From assembly GCF_016552165.1 (NCBI RefSeq), contig NZ_JACVDA010000017.1, positions 1-43,324 on the forward strand: 43,324 bases of DNA. The letters are read 5' to 3'. Position numbers and translations under genes: made by a program. Of the stretch, positions 1 to 7,196 are shown one piece after another. Under the pieces are notes generated by a model. That model searched no databases and was not told the origin of the DNA. It was given only the letters and a program-made list of their open reading frames with translations. The stretch's first letter is position 1, and each line of letters begins with the position of its first letter. Origin of the DNA: Parvimonas parva (GTDB taxonomy: Bacteria > Bacillota > Clostridia > Tissierellales > Peptoniphilaceae).

Positions 1-76
1 CTATCCTAAAAAAATATTCAATTACAAAACACCTAGAGAATTATTTTTATGTGGCTAATTTATTCTTGCAATTTAG
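1..76 (+). repeat. Left 76-bp terminal inverted repeat (IS30-family right end)
   Basis: Bases 1-76 match the reverse complement of 43249-43324 with one mismatch (base 31, A versus G). The match stops abruptly at base 76, where unique sequence begins, so base 76 is taken as the outer edge of an insertion sequence whose body lies outside the window. The segment holds the 3' end of a transposase gene and about 18 bases of non-coding IS end after the stop. The IS30 assignment comes from the encoded C-terminal peptide. Confidence 0.9.
2..58 (+). mobile_element. IS30-family transposase, C-terminal fragment (cut by window start)
   Basis: This frame is open from the window edge and ends at TAA 56-58, reading PKKIFNYKTPRELFLCG at its end. 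That resembles the conserved C-terminus of IS30-family transposases (the R/N-P-R-K-x-L-G-x-K-T-P-x-E-x-F pattern). Only about 18 residues are present, so the catalytic DDE core is not visible. An identical peptide, differing by one synonymous base, is encoded at the far end on the minus strand. The family call rests on this short motif only. Confidence 0.7.
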
Positions 77-636
77 GTTTAATTTCAAAATCAAAGTTAC
101 ATCACGAGTTTGGAAAGTCTGTTTTAGCTACAAAATTATATTTTAAAAATTCTAAAGATTCACAAGATAATTTTGAATATATAAATTTTGCTAAAAATCA
201 GTGGATTGAAGTTATAAGAAAGATAGAAAACAATTTAGCTGAAGAGCCTAAAAGTAATTTATATGATGAATTGGTTTTAGGAGCAAAATCTTTTGGTTGT
301 AAAGTTGTTTTGTCAGGAGATATAAAAGACGGAAATGAATTACCTTATATCTTTATATTTGCACTAAAAGAATCTATAACCAATGCAGTTAGACATTCGA
401 ATGCTGATGAAGTAAATTTGAATATTATAAAAAGTGAAAATAAATTATCTGGAATTATCAGAGATAATGGATATAGTGAAGTTTCTGAAATCAAAGAAGG
501 GGTTGGACTTTCTTCACTTAGAAAAAGAATTGAACAAAATGGTGGAACTTTTGAAATAAAAATAAATAATGGCATAGAACTTCATATCAGTTTGAATTTA
601 TCGGAGGATTATTATGATAAAAGTTTTAATTGTTGA
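49..636 (+). pseudogene. Sensor histidine kinase, 5'-truncated by IS30 element
   Basis: This is the C-terminal half of a two-component sensor kinase of the HPK7/NarX-like class that pairs with LuxR-type regulators. An H-box-like stretch KLHHEFG lies at residues 16-22 of this frame, with His18 the likely phosphoacceptor; the residue after it is His where Asp or Glu is usual. An HATPase_c domain follows, with N-box ESITNAVRHSNA and G-box IRDNG. All sensor and membrane segments are missing because IS sequence runs to base 76, just before the H-box. The ATG at 49 lies inside the transposase end and has no good ribosome-binding site, so I treat the gene as disrupted. Its 3' end overlaps the regulator gene by 23 bases, the usual kinase-regulator arrangement. 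A soluble kinase fragment could still be made if the IS drives transcription. Confidence 0.75.
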
Positions 637-1237
637 TGACCAAAGAATGGTTAGAGAAATGATAAAATTAAATTTGGAAAAGCTTGAAAATATAAAAATA
701 GTTAATTCCATTGAGAATGCACAAATGGCTGAAATGTTTTGCTCCAATGGACAAATTGATTTAATTATAATGGATATATGCACTGCTAATGGAGAAAGTG
801 GTCTTGAGGCATCAAGAAATATAAAAAAATATTATCCAAATATAAAAATAATAATTGTAACTTCAATGCCTGAACATAGTTTTATCGAGAAAGCTAAGGA
901 TATTGGTTGCGATAGTTTTTGGTATAAGGATTTTGATAAAATTTCTTTTATAGAAGTTGTGGAAAAAACTTTGAATGGAGAAAAAATCTATCCGGATAGA
1001 ACTCCAACCATTGAAATCGGCTTGGCAAAAAGTTATGAATTTACAAGTAGAGAACTTGAAGTTTTGAGAGAATTGGTAAATGGTAGTACATATTTGGAAA
1101 TTTCAGAAAATTTGGATATAAGTATAAATACAGTAAAGTTCCATATAAAAAATTTACTTTCAAAGACCGGATATACCAATTCGATGCAATTAGTTATAGA
1201 TGTTGTAAATAAAAAGTTAATATTACCGGAATTTTAA
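614..1237 (+). CDS. NarL/FixJ-family response regulator
   Basis: A 207-residue cytoplasmic DNA-binding response regulator. The N-terminal receiver domain (about residues 1-120) has the acidic pair Asp8/Asp9, phosphoacceptor Asp54 (IIMDIC), and the conserved switch Thr and Lys (VTS and WYKD). The C-terminal LuxR-type HTH (about 140-207) shows the pattern FTSRELEVLRELVNG followed by ISINTVKFHIKNLLSK. A strong GGAGG (603-607) lies seven bases ahead of the ATG. Its start overlaps the end of the truncated kinase, its presumed partner, so the regulator is probably orphaned here. A terminator follows immediately. The target genes are unknown; the neighbouring SPFH operon is a candidate by position only. 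Confidence 0.9.
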   Translation: MIKVLIVDDQRMVREMIKLNLEKLENIKIVNSIENAQMAEMFCSNGQIDLIIMDICTANGESGLEASRNIKKYYPNIKIIIVTSMPEHSFIEKAKDIGCDSFWYKDFDKISFIEVVEKTLNGEKIYPDRTPTIEIGLAKSYEFTSRELEVLRELVNGSTYLEISENLDISINTVKFHIKNLLSKTGYTNSMQLVIDVVNKKLILPEF

Positions 1238-1262
1238 TAGAACTGCAAAGTTCTATTTTTTT
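1236..1262 (+). terminator. Intrinsic terminator after response regulator
   Basis: A perfect 9-bp stem AATAGAACT/AGTTCTATT with a GCAA loop is followed by a T run. It begins at the response-regulator stop codon and separates that gene from the SPFH operon. Confidence 0.9.
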
Positions 1263-1364
1263 GTAAAGATTTAACTACCTAAAAGGGTGTATTAAGAAAA
1301 ATAAAATTTTGTTAATATAAAATTGTAAAAATGAAATAATGTAAATAAACGAAAGGAGTATGTT

Positions 1365-2702
1365 ATGGGACTTATTAAAGCAATTGCCGGTGCAACCGGT
1401 GGAGTATTGGCAGACCAGTGGAAAGAATTTTTTTATTGTGAGGCATTAAATAAAGATGTACTTATGATGAAAGGACAAAAAAGCATTGGTGGAAGGTCAT
1501 CAAATACGAAAGGAAGTGACAATATTATTTCTAACGGCTCAGGAATAGCAGTAGCTGACGGACAATGTATGATTATTGTCGAGCAGGGAAAAGTTGTAGA
1601 AGTATGCGCCGAACCTGGAGAATTTACTTATAACAATTCAACTGAGCCAAGCATTTTTAGTGGTAAACTTGGAGATAGTATAAAACAAAGTTTTGCAACT
1701 ATTGGAAAGAGATTTACTCATGGTGGAGATACCAGAAAAGACCAAAGGGTTTATTATTTTAATATAAAAGAAATTATAGACAATAAATTTGGAACAGCAA
1801 ATCCGATTCCTTTTAGAGTCGTAGATAACAAAATTGGATTGGACTTAGATGTATCTATTAGATGTAATGGAGTTTATTCTTATAAAATTACAGACCCGAT
1901 AGTTTTTTATACAAATGTTTGTGGAAATGTTGCTAATCAATATGATAGAGAAGAAATAGATGGACAATTAAAGACTGAATTTGTCAGCGCTTTACAACCT
2001 GCATTTGCAAAAATTTCCGATTTAGAAATTAGACCAAGTTCAATTCCTGCTCATGCAGAAGAACTTTCAGAGGCTATGAATGAAGTTTTAACTAAAAAAT
2101 GGAATGAACTTAGAGGAATTTCAGTTGTGTCTATTGCAATGAATCCTATAACATTACCTGAAGAAGATGCAGATATGATTAAACAAGCACAAAGAAATGC
2201 TATGTTTAGAGATCCGACTATGGCAGCTGCAACTCTTGTAGGAGCACAATCAGAAGCTATGAAATCTGCTGCAAATAATCCTAATGGAGCTATGATGGGC
2301 TTTATGGGAATGAATATGGCAGGACAAGCCGGTGGAATGAATGCACAAAACTTGTTCCAAATGGGGCAACAAAATGCAGGGGCGCAAGTGCAACAAAATG
2401 CTCAGCCTCAACAACAGCAACAAGCTCCAAATCCAAATGAATGGAAATGTAATTGTGGAACTGTAAATAGTGGAAAGTTCTGTTTAGAATGTGGAACTCC
2501 AAAGCCTGAACCAAAAGGAAATTGGACTTGTAGTTGTGGAGCAACAAATTCTGGAAAATTCTGTGCAGAATGTGGTAGTCCTAAGCCACAAAATTCTAAA
2601 TTTAAGTGTAATAAATGTGGTTGGGAACCTGAAGATTCATCAAATCCACCAAAATTCTGTCCAGAATGTGGCGATGTGTTTGACGAAAATGATAAAATTT
2701 AG
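1365..2702 (+). CDS. SPFH-domain protein with C-terminal zinc ribbons (YdjI-like)
   Basis: A 445-residue protein. Residues about 1-290 match the SPFH/virion-core-like family typified by Bacillus YdjI (start MGLIKAIAGATGGVLADQWK, then conserved DQRVYYFN and a long helical segment). A Gly/Met/Gln-rich linker (about 305-355, with a run of Gln) leads to three zinc ribbons: CNCGTVNSGKFCLECG, CSCGATNSGKFCAECG and CNKCGW...FCPECG. The first two are near-duplicates, suggesting internal duplication. There is no signal peptide or clear membrane span, so it is probably a peripheral membrane scaffold. A GAAAGGAG site precedes the ATG. It is first in a tight operon with zinc-ribbon and TPM proteins, the same three families as ydjGHI in a different order. 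The biochemical role is not established from sequence. Confidence 0.85.
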   Translation: MGLIKAIAGATGGVLADQWKEFFYCEALNKDVLMMKGQKSIGGRSSNTKGSDNIISNGSGIAVADGQCMIIVEQGKVVEVCAEPGEFTYNNSTEPSIFSGKLGDSIKQSFATIGKRFTHGGDTRKDQRVYYFNIKEIIDNKFGTANPIPFRVVDNKIGLDLDVSIRCNGVYSYKITDPIVFYTNVCGNVANQYDREEIDGQLKTEFVSALQPAFAKISDLEIRPSSIPAHAEELSEAMNEVLTKKWNELRGISVVSIAMNPITLPEEDADMIKQAQRNAMFRDPTMAAATLVGAQSEAMKSAANNPNGAMMGFMGMNMAGQAGGMNAQNLFQMGQQNAGAQVQQNAQPQQQQQAPNPNEWKCNCGTVNSGKFCLECGTPKPEPKGNWTCSCGATNSGKFCAECGSPKPQNSKFKCNKCGWEPEDSSNPPKFCPECGDVFDENDKI

Positions 2703-2732
2703 TTTGAAATAGTTAAGATAAGAGGTGATATT

Positions 2733-3800
2733 ATGTCTGATTTAACTGATTATAAATGTCCTAGTTGTGGAGGAAGATTTGAGTTTGATAGTGCAAGTCA
2801 ACAGATGAAATGTCCTTATTGTGATACTGTTTGTGATATAGAAACTCTTGAAAAACTTGAAGAAGAAAAACAAGCCTCAAAAGGAACGGCCTGGGAAAAA
2901 ACTTCAACAGAAAGTTTTGATAATGCCGATGGTGTTAAAACTTTTGTTTGTAGTGCTTGTGGTGGAGAAATAATTGGAGATGACACATTAGCTGCTACAA
3001 ATTGTCCTTTCTGTGATAATCCTGTTGTAATTGGAGATAAAATTAGTGGTGAATTAAAACCTGATTGTATCATTCCTTTTAAACTGGATAAAAAATCTGC
3101 AAAAGAATCTTTGAAAAATTTTGTAAATAGTAAAAAATTTGTACCAAAAATATTTAAAGATGAAAATCATATTGATGAAATAAAAGGTATATATGTTCCA
3201 TATTGGCTATTTAAGACTGATGCTAATGCAGATATTTCCTTTGATGGAGAAATAGTAGAAAGATGGTCCGATTCTGAATATGATTATAAGAGTGTAGATT
3301 ATTATAAATTATTGCGTGAAGGATATATGAATTTTGAAAATATTCCAATAGACGGTTCAAGTAAAATTGAAAATGTAATTACAGAGTCTATTGAACCTTT
3401 TTACAATGATGAATTGACTGATTTTAAAATGCCGTATTTATCAGGATATCTAGCTGAAAAGTATGATGTTTCTTATGAGGATTGTACTGAAAATATAAAT
3501 AGTAGAATATACAGTAGCGTTGAAGAATATTTTTTAACAAGTACTAATGATTATAAAAATGTAACTGTTAGAGAAAAAAATATTGAATTAAGTGATGCAG
3601 AAGTAAAATACGCTCTTTATCCGGTTTGGTTTTTGAATACTTCTTGGAATGGAGAAACTTATACATTTGCTATGAATGGGCAAACAGGTAAATTTGTTGG
3701 AAGTCTGCCTTTAGATAAGACTGCATTTTGGAAAATGGTATTAATCTTATGGCCAATATTTAGTGTGATAATATACTTTATTGCAAACTTTTTTAGATAG
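2733..3800 (+). CDS. TFIIB-type zinc-ribbon membrane protein (YdjG-like)
   Basis: A 355-residue protein. It opens with a zinc ribbon (YKCPSCGGRFEFD...KCPYC, residues about 8-31), a charged helical linker, then a second ribbon (FVCSACGGEII...NCPFC, about 71-96). A long middle domain contains KGIYVPYWLF and YPVWFLNTSWNGETYTFAMNG, both typical of this uncharacterised family. A single C-terminal transmembrane helix (about 333-353, FWKMVLILWPIFSVIIYFIA) indicates a tail-anchored protein with the ribbons in the cytoplasm. It lies 30 bases after the SPFH gene and 9 bases before the TPM gene, with its own ribosome-binding site (AAGAGGTGA). It is often called a replication-restart zinc finger by homology, but nothing here supports a DNA role. 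Confidence 0.8.
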   Translation: MSDLTDYKCPSCGGRFEFDSASQQMKCPYCDTVCDIETLEKLEEEKQASKGTAWEKTSTESFDNADGVKTFVCSACGGEIIGDDTLAATNCPFCDNPVVIGDKISGELKPDCIIPFKLDKKSAKESLKNFVNSKKFVPKIFKDENHIDEIKGIYVPYWLFKTDANADISFDGEIVERWSDSEYDYKSVDYYKLLREGYMNFENIPIDGSSKIENVITESIEPFYNDELTDFKMPYLSGYLAEKYDVSYEDCTENINSRIYSSVEEYFLTSTNDYKNVTVREKNIELSDAEVKYALYPVWFLNTSWNGETYTFAMNGQTGKFVGSLPLDKTAFWKMVLILWPIFSVIIYFIANFFR

Positions 3801-3809
3801 GAGGAAATT

Positions 3810-4562
3810 ATGAAAAATAAATTTTTACTTGTTTTAACCTTGATTTTTTCTATGATTTTACCGTCTTGTGTATTTGTATCTTTTTCCTCAATGGCTACTC
3901 AGGAAGAAGAAACTTATATTTTAGATGAAACTGGCACACTAAAAGATAATGAAATATCAGAACTGAATAAAAATTTAAAAGAAATTTCTTCAAAATATAA
4001 AATAGGAACTTTTGTAGCTTTAATTGATAAAGATGCAAAAATTACGGCTAAAGGTTATATAAAAGAATTTGAAACTAAAGATAATATAGTTTTTGTAATT
4101 TCAAAAAAAGATAGAAAATGGGCAATAGAAGCTTCTGGAAAAGGGAAAATAAATTTTGATTCCTATTGTCAAGAATATACTATAGAAAAAATAAAATCAT
4201 ATTTATCAAAAAGTGATTATTTCGAAGCTATAAAAGAATATAACAAAAATGTTGAAAAATTTTTAGAAAAAGGATCAAAGGGCGAACCATATTCTCAAAA
4301 AAATAAAATAAAAGAGAATAATTTGCTTTGGATAGCAGGCTCTTTAGTTACAGGATTTCTAATTGCTTATGGAATCGGAGCATATTATAAATCACAATTA
4401 AATAATGTTCATAATGAAACATCAGCTAATAATTATATTTTGGATTCAGAAATTACAAATAGAGATGATATATTTATTAGAAATGAAATCATAAAAACTG
4501 CAAGATCTAAATCTTCAAGTGGTTCAAGTAGTGATGGAGATTCTTCTGACGGAAGTTTTTAA
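3810..4562 (+). CDS. TPM-domain membrane protein (YdjH-like)
   Basis: A 250-residue protein with an N-terminal hydrophobic signal segment (about 4-28). A TPM domain follows (about 37-155; begins YILDETGTLKDNEISELNKNL), the fold first described in Psb32/MOLO1 proteins and usually extracytoplasmic. A second hydrophobic helix (about 172-192) precedes a tail ending in a low-complexity Ser/Gly/Asp stretch. A PSC motif near the signal end could be read as a weak lipobox, but the context is poor. It is last gene of the three-gene operon (AGGAGG before the ATG, strong terminator after), and probably acts with the upstream SPFH and zinc-ribbon proteins in a membrane complex. Confidence 0.75.
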   Translation: MKNKFLLVLTLIFSMILPSCVFVSFSSMATQEEETYILDETGTLKDNEISELNKNLKEISSKYKIGTFVALIDKDAKITAKGYIKEFETKDNIVFVISKKDRKWAIEASGKGKINFDSYCQEYTIEKIKSYLSKSDYFEAIKEYNKNVEKFLEKGSKGEPYSQKNKIKENNLLWIAGSLVTGFLIAYGIGAYYKSQLNNVHNETSANNYILDSEITNRDDIFIRNEIIKTARSKSSSGSSSDGDSSDGSF

Positions 4563-4576
4563 AATATATGTTACAA

Positions 4577-4609
4577 AAAAATCTGTGTTTTGATACGCAG
4601 ATTTTTTTT
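4577..4609 (+). terminator. Intrinsic terminator after TPM gene
   Basis: An 11-bp stem AAAAATCTGTG/CGCAGATTTTT (one G-U pair) is followed by eight T residues. It closes the SPFH/zinc-ribbon/TPM operon. Confidence 0.9.
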
Positions 4610-4809
4610 AATTTTTATTCCAATAAATCCAAATTTTATATGAGCTTATAGCTGATAAGATAAATAGTATAGATTTTATTAAAATATATAAAATTATTTT
4701 TATAAGGCTCTAAAAAATAACCGATTAGAAATATTTCTACGATGTTTGGTATCTAATGGGTATTTCGCGATAAAAATTTATAATAACAATGAAAATTTTT
4801 ATTATTTTG
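4610..4809. other. Intergenic region without a recognised gene
   Basis: AT-rich spacer between the TPM terminator and the FTR1 promoter. The only structure I see is a weak nested palindrome around 4722-4757: ATTAGA and TCTAAT flank an inner AGAAATATTTCT. No convincing Fur operator was found by eye. Confidence 0.5.
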
Positions 4810-4838
4810 TTGAAAAAAATAAAAAAATATGTTAATAT
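4810..4838 (+). promoter_or_regulatory. Promoter of the iron-uptake locus
   Basis: TTGAAA (4810-4815) and TAATAT (4833-4838) are separated by 17 bases. Transcription would start near 4845, giving a leader of about 118 bases before the FTR1 gene. Confidence 0.65.
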
Positions 4839-4865
4839 ATATTTGATAAGTTAATACTAAGGGGG

Positions 4866-4900
4866 AGCATTAATTTTTATAGTTAATGCTTAACTTTTTT
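4866..4900 (+). promoter_or_regulatory. Leader hairpin with T run ahead of FTR1 gene
   Basis: A perfect 8-bp stem AGCATTAA/TTAATGCT with a 9-base loop is followed after four bases by six T residues (4895-4900). It lies inside the predicted 5' leader. It could be a weak terminator or attenuator; the all-AU lower stem makes strong termination doubtful. No known riboswitch class was recognised. Confidence 0.45.
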
Positions 4901-4962
4901 GCTTAATGTACGATAGGTATTATCTTTATCATAAGATGTTATTTTTAAGGAGGTGCTAAGTT

Positions 4963-6252
4963 ATAAAAAAGTTATTTTCTTTTTTTCTAGTCCTTTGTAG
5001 TGTATTATTTGTATGTAATATTGGTAATGTTGATGCAAAAGTTGAAAAGAAAAAATATTCAAACTGGCAAGAAGTTGCTAAAGATATGCATATAAAATTT
5101 ACAGAGGCTAAAGAGTATGCCGATAAAAAAGATTTGAAAAAGGCTTATGAAGCTGTAAATTCTGCTTATTTTGACTATTATGAAGTTCAAGGTTTTGAAA
5201 AAAATGTTATGGTTGCAATTTCTAATAGCAGAGTAAATGAAATAGAGGCAATGTTTAGAGAGATTAAACATACTTTTTTAGGAAATTCAAGTGGTTCTAT
5301 TGAAAAGACAAAAGCCTCAATAGATGAGCTTGATATGAAAGTTTATAAAGATGCACTTGTTTTAGATAAGGTAATTCCAAAAAGTGCTCCAGATTCTGAA
5401 GGAAAAGTTGTATTCGGTAATGCTGAAGTTAAACAAGGTGATGAAAAAGCAAAGAATATTCAAAACTTTTTAACATCATTTGGTTTGATGCTTAGAGAGG
5501 GATTGGAGGCAATTTTAGTTTGTGTTGCAATTATTGCTTATCTTGTAAAAACAGGAAATAAACATCTTTGTAAAGCAGTTTACATAGGCATGGGTGCTGC
5601 TGTTTTATGTAGTTTTGGTTTAGCTATAATGATAAATTATTTATTAGGAGGAGTTGGACAAGAGCTACTTGAAGGTTGGACTATGTTCTTAGCAGTTATT
5701 GTTTTATTTTATGTTAGTAACTGGATTTTATCAAAATCTGAAGAAGAGGCATGGGAGAATTATATTCAGTCTAAAGTTCAAAAATCAATAGATAATAAAA
5801 GTAAGTGGACTTTAGTTTTTGCAGCTTTTTTAGCTGTATTAAGAGAAGGTGCAGAACTTATATTGTTCTATAAAGCTGCATTTTCAGGTGGGAGTAAAAT
5901 TTTATATCCTGCAGGTGGTTTTTTAGCAGCGTTAGCTGTTTTAGTGATTGTATTTTTTGTTTTTAGATTTACATCTGTTAAATTACCACTTAAACCATTT
6001 TTCTTATTTACAAGTGTACTATTATATCTAATGTGTATCTCATTTATGGGAAAAGGAGTTATAGAATTAACTGAGGCTGGAGTTATTTCAGGTTCAACAG
6101 TTATACCTGTAATGCAAGGTTGGAGTATTCCAATTTTGAATATTTACGATAGAGCTGAAACTTTAATTCCACAAATTATGTTATTAATAATAACTGTTTG
6201 GATATTAGTAGGACATTATTCAAAATTAAGAAAAATTAAAAAGGAAAGTTAA
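4963..6252 (+). CDS. FTR1-family iron permease, probable AUA start
   Basis: A high-affinity iron permease (EfeU/FetM/Ftr1 family) moving iron across the cytoplasmic membrane. Both signature motifs are present: LREGLEAILV (around base 5490) and LREGAELILFYKA (around 5840), each carrying the REGxE iron-binding core, plus about seven membrane helices. The first in-frame ATG (5086) would remove a clear signal peptide. The frame continues upstream, reading KKLFSFFLVLCSVLFVCNIG and ending near VDAK, directly after an AAGGAGGT site (4947-4954). An in-frame TAA at 4957 bounds it, so the only sensible start is ATA at 4963, nine bases after GGAGG. The protein would have 429 residues with an extracytoplasmic N-terminal domain before the permease, as in other Gram-positive FTR1 proteins. 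It is first in the iron locus, followed by the P19 lipoprotein. Confidence 0.85.
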   Translation: MKKLFSFFLVLCSVLFVCNIGNVDAKVEKKKYSNWQEVAKDMHIKFTEAKEYADKKDLKKAYEAVNSAYFDYYEVQGFEKNVMVAISNSRVNEIEAMFREIKHTFLGNSSGSIEKTKASIDELDMKVYKDALVLDKVIPKSAPDSEGKVVFGNAEVKQGDEKAKNIQNFLTSFGLMLREGLEAILVCVAIIAYLVKTGNKHLCKAVYIGMGAAVLCSFGLAIMINYLLGGVGQELLEGWTMFLAVIVLFYVSNWILSKSEEEAWENYIQSKVQKSIDNKSKWTLVFAAFLAVLREGAELILFYKAAFSGGSKILYPAGGFLAALAVLVIVFFVFRFTSVKLPLKPFFLFTSVLLYLMCISFMGKGVIELTEAGVISGSTVIPVMQGWSIPILNIYDRAETLIPQIMLLIITVWILVGHYSKLRKIKKES

Positions 6253-6327
6253 TTATTCTAATAGTTTTTATTGGGATTTAAAAAACTTGTTGTTACAAAA
6301 AAATAAAAAATTAGGAGGATTTATTTT

Positions 6328-7044
6328 ATGAAAAAGTCAAGAATGGTTGTAACATTAGCATTATTAGCATCAGTAGGTTTAGTAGGTTGTCAAAAAAATG
6401 ATACTGGAAAAGTAAATGAATTACAAAAGTCAGTTGAAGAAAAAGACAAAAAAATTGCTGAATTAACTGAAAAATTAAAAGAAGCTGGTGAAGAAGAGGA
6501 AGAAGAACCTGAAAAACCGGGTGAATCAGGATTTAAGGAAATCAATATTGGAGAAGAAAAAATTGTAGGACCTTTCCAAGTTGCTGCAGTTTATTTCCAA
6601 GGTGTTGATATGATTCCTGAAGGCAGACAACCAAGCGCTGCTGAATCAGATATGCATTTAGAAGCTGATATTCATTTAACTAAGGAAGCTGGTAAAAAAT
6701 ATGGTTTTGGTAATGGAAAAGATATTTGGCCAGCTTACTTAACAGTAAATTACAAAGTTTTATCAGAAGACGGAAAAGAAGTAACTGCTGGTTCAATGAT
6801 GCCAATGAATGCTGATGACGGTGCTCACTACGGAGTAAATATCAAGAAAAATACTGTTAAAGTAGGAAAATATAAATTGGTTATTGAAATTCAACCATCA
6901 GCTGATTACTTATTACACACTGATGAAGAAACAGGTGTTCCTGTAATTAAAGATGGAGGAAAAGCTGCTGCATCTAAATATTATGAAAAACAAACGGTTG
7001 AATTCGAATGGAATTATACAGGAGAACAATTACAAAATAAATAA
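6328..7044 (+). CDS. P19/Tp34-family iron-binding lipoprotein
   Basis: A 238-residue surface lipoprotein of the P19/FetP/Tp34 family (Fe2+ transport protein), which delivers iron, often with copper as cofactor, to an FTR1-type permease. The signal peptide ends in lipobox LVGC (Cys21). Next come a short coiled coil (about 28-55) and an acidic Glu/Pro hinge (55-66). The P19 domain (about 70-232) has typical metal-ligand motifs: MHLEADIHL, DIWPAYLTVNYKVL, MPMNADDGAHYG with its His, and Met/Asp residues near VDMIPEG. The start has AGGAGG seven or more bases upstream. It lies 75 bases after the FTR1 gene with no terminator between, and is followed by a strong hairpin, so the two are probably one transcript and may be made at higher level than the downstream genes. 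Confidence 0.9.
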   Translation: MKKSRMVVTLALLASVGLVGCQKNDTGKVNELQKSVEEKDKKIAELTEKLKEAGEEEEEEPEKPGESGFKEINIGEEKIVGPFQVAAVYFQGVDMIPEGRQPSAAESDMHLEADIHLTKEAGKKYGFGNGKDIWPAYLTVNYKVLSEDGKEVTAGSMMPMNADDGAHYGVNIKKNTVKVGKYKLVIEIQPSADYLLHTDEETGVPVIKDGGKAAASKYYEKQTVEFEWNYTGEQLQNK

Positions 7045-7081
7045 TATTTAAATTTTGAATTTAATTTAATTATGACAAATA

Positions 7082-7119
7082 GGCAAATCCTCTCTTAAAA
7101 ACTTAAGAGAGGTTTTGCC
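7082..7119. terminator. Long hairpin after P19 gene
   Basis: A 17-bp stem with one mismatch (GGCAAATCCTCTCTTAA pairs TTAAGAGAGGTTTTGCC) closes an AAAC loop. The T-run sits within the 3' arm, and an A-run in the 5' arm gives a partly bidirectional character. It probably terminates or processes most FTR1-P19 transcripts while some read on into the ABC genes. Confidence 0.7.
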
Positions 7120-7196
7120 ATATTATGAAATAATAAGAGCCACTCTTTGCTTTTTATCGTGAAATAGTGGATTCTTTTTAGAAGAGAGGTTTTATT

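Noticed and set aside
2302-2547. Minus-strand open frame inside the SPFH gene
   Set aside because: It is a shadow of the Gln-rich and zinc-ribbon coding sequence, with no start signals.
4610-4962. Fur-box candidates (GATAA-containing stretches) ahead of the iron locus
   Set aside because: The matches to the 19-base consensus are too weak in such AT-rich DNA to call an operator.
5086-6252. ATG 5086 as the true start of the FTR1 gene
   Set aside because: The upstream in-frame sequence encodes a signal peptide behind an excellent ribosome-binding site; ATG 5086 has none.
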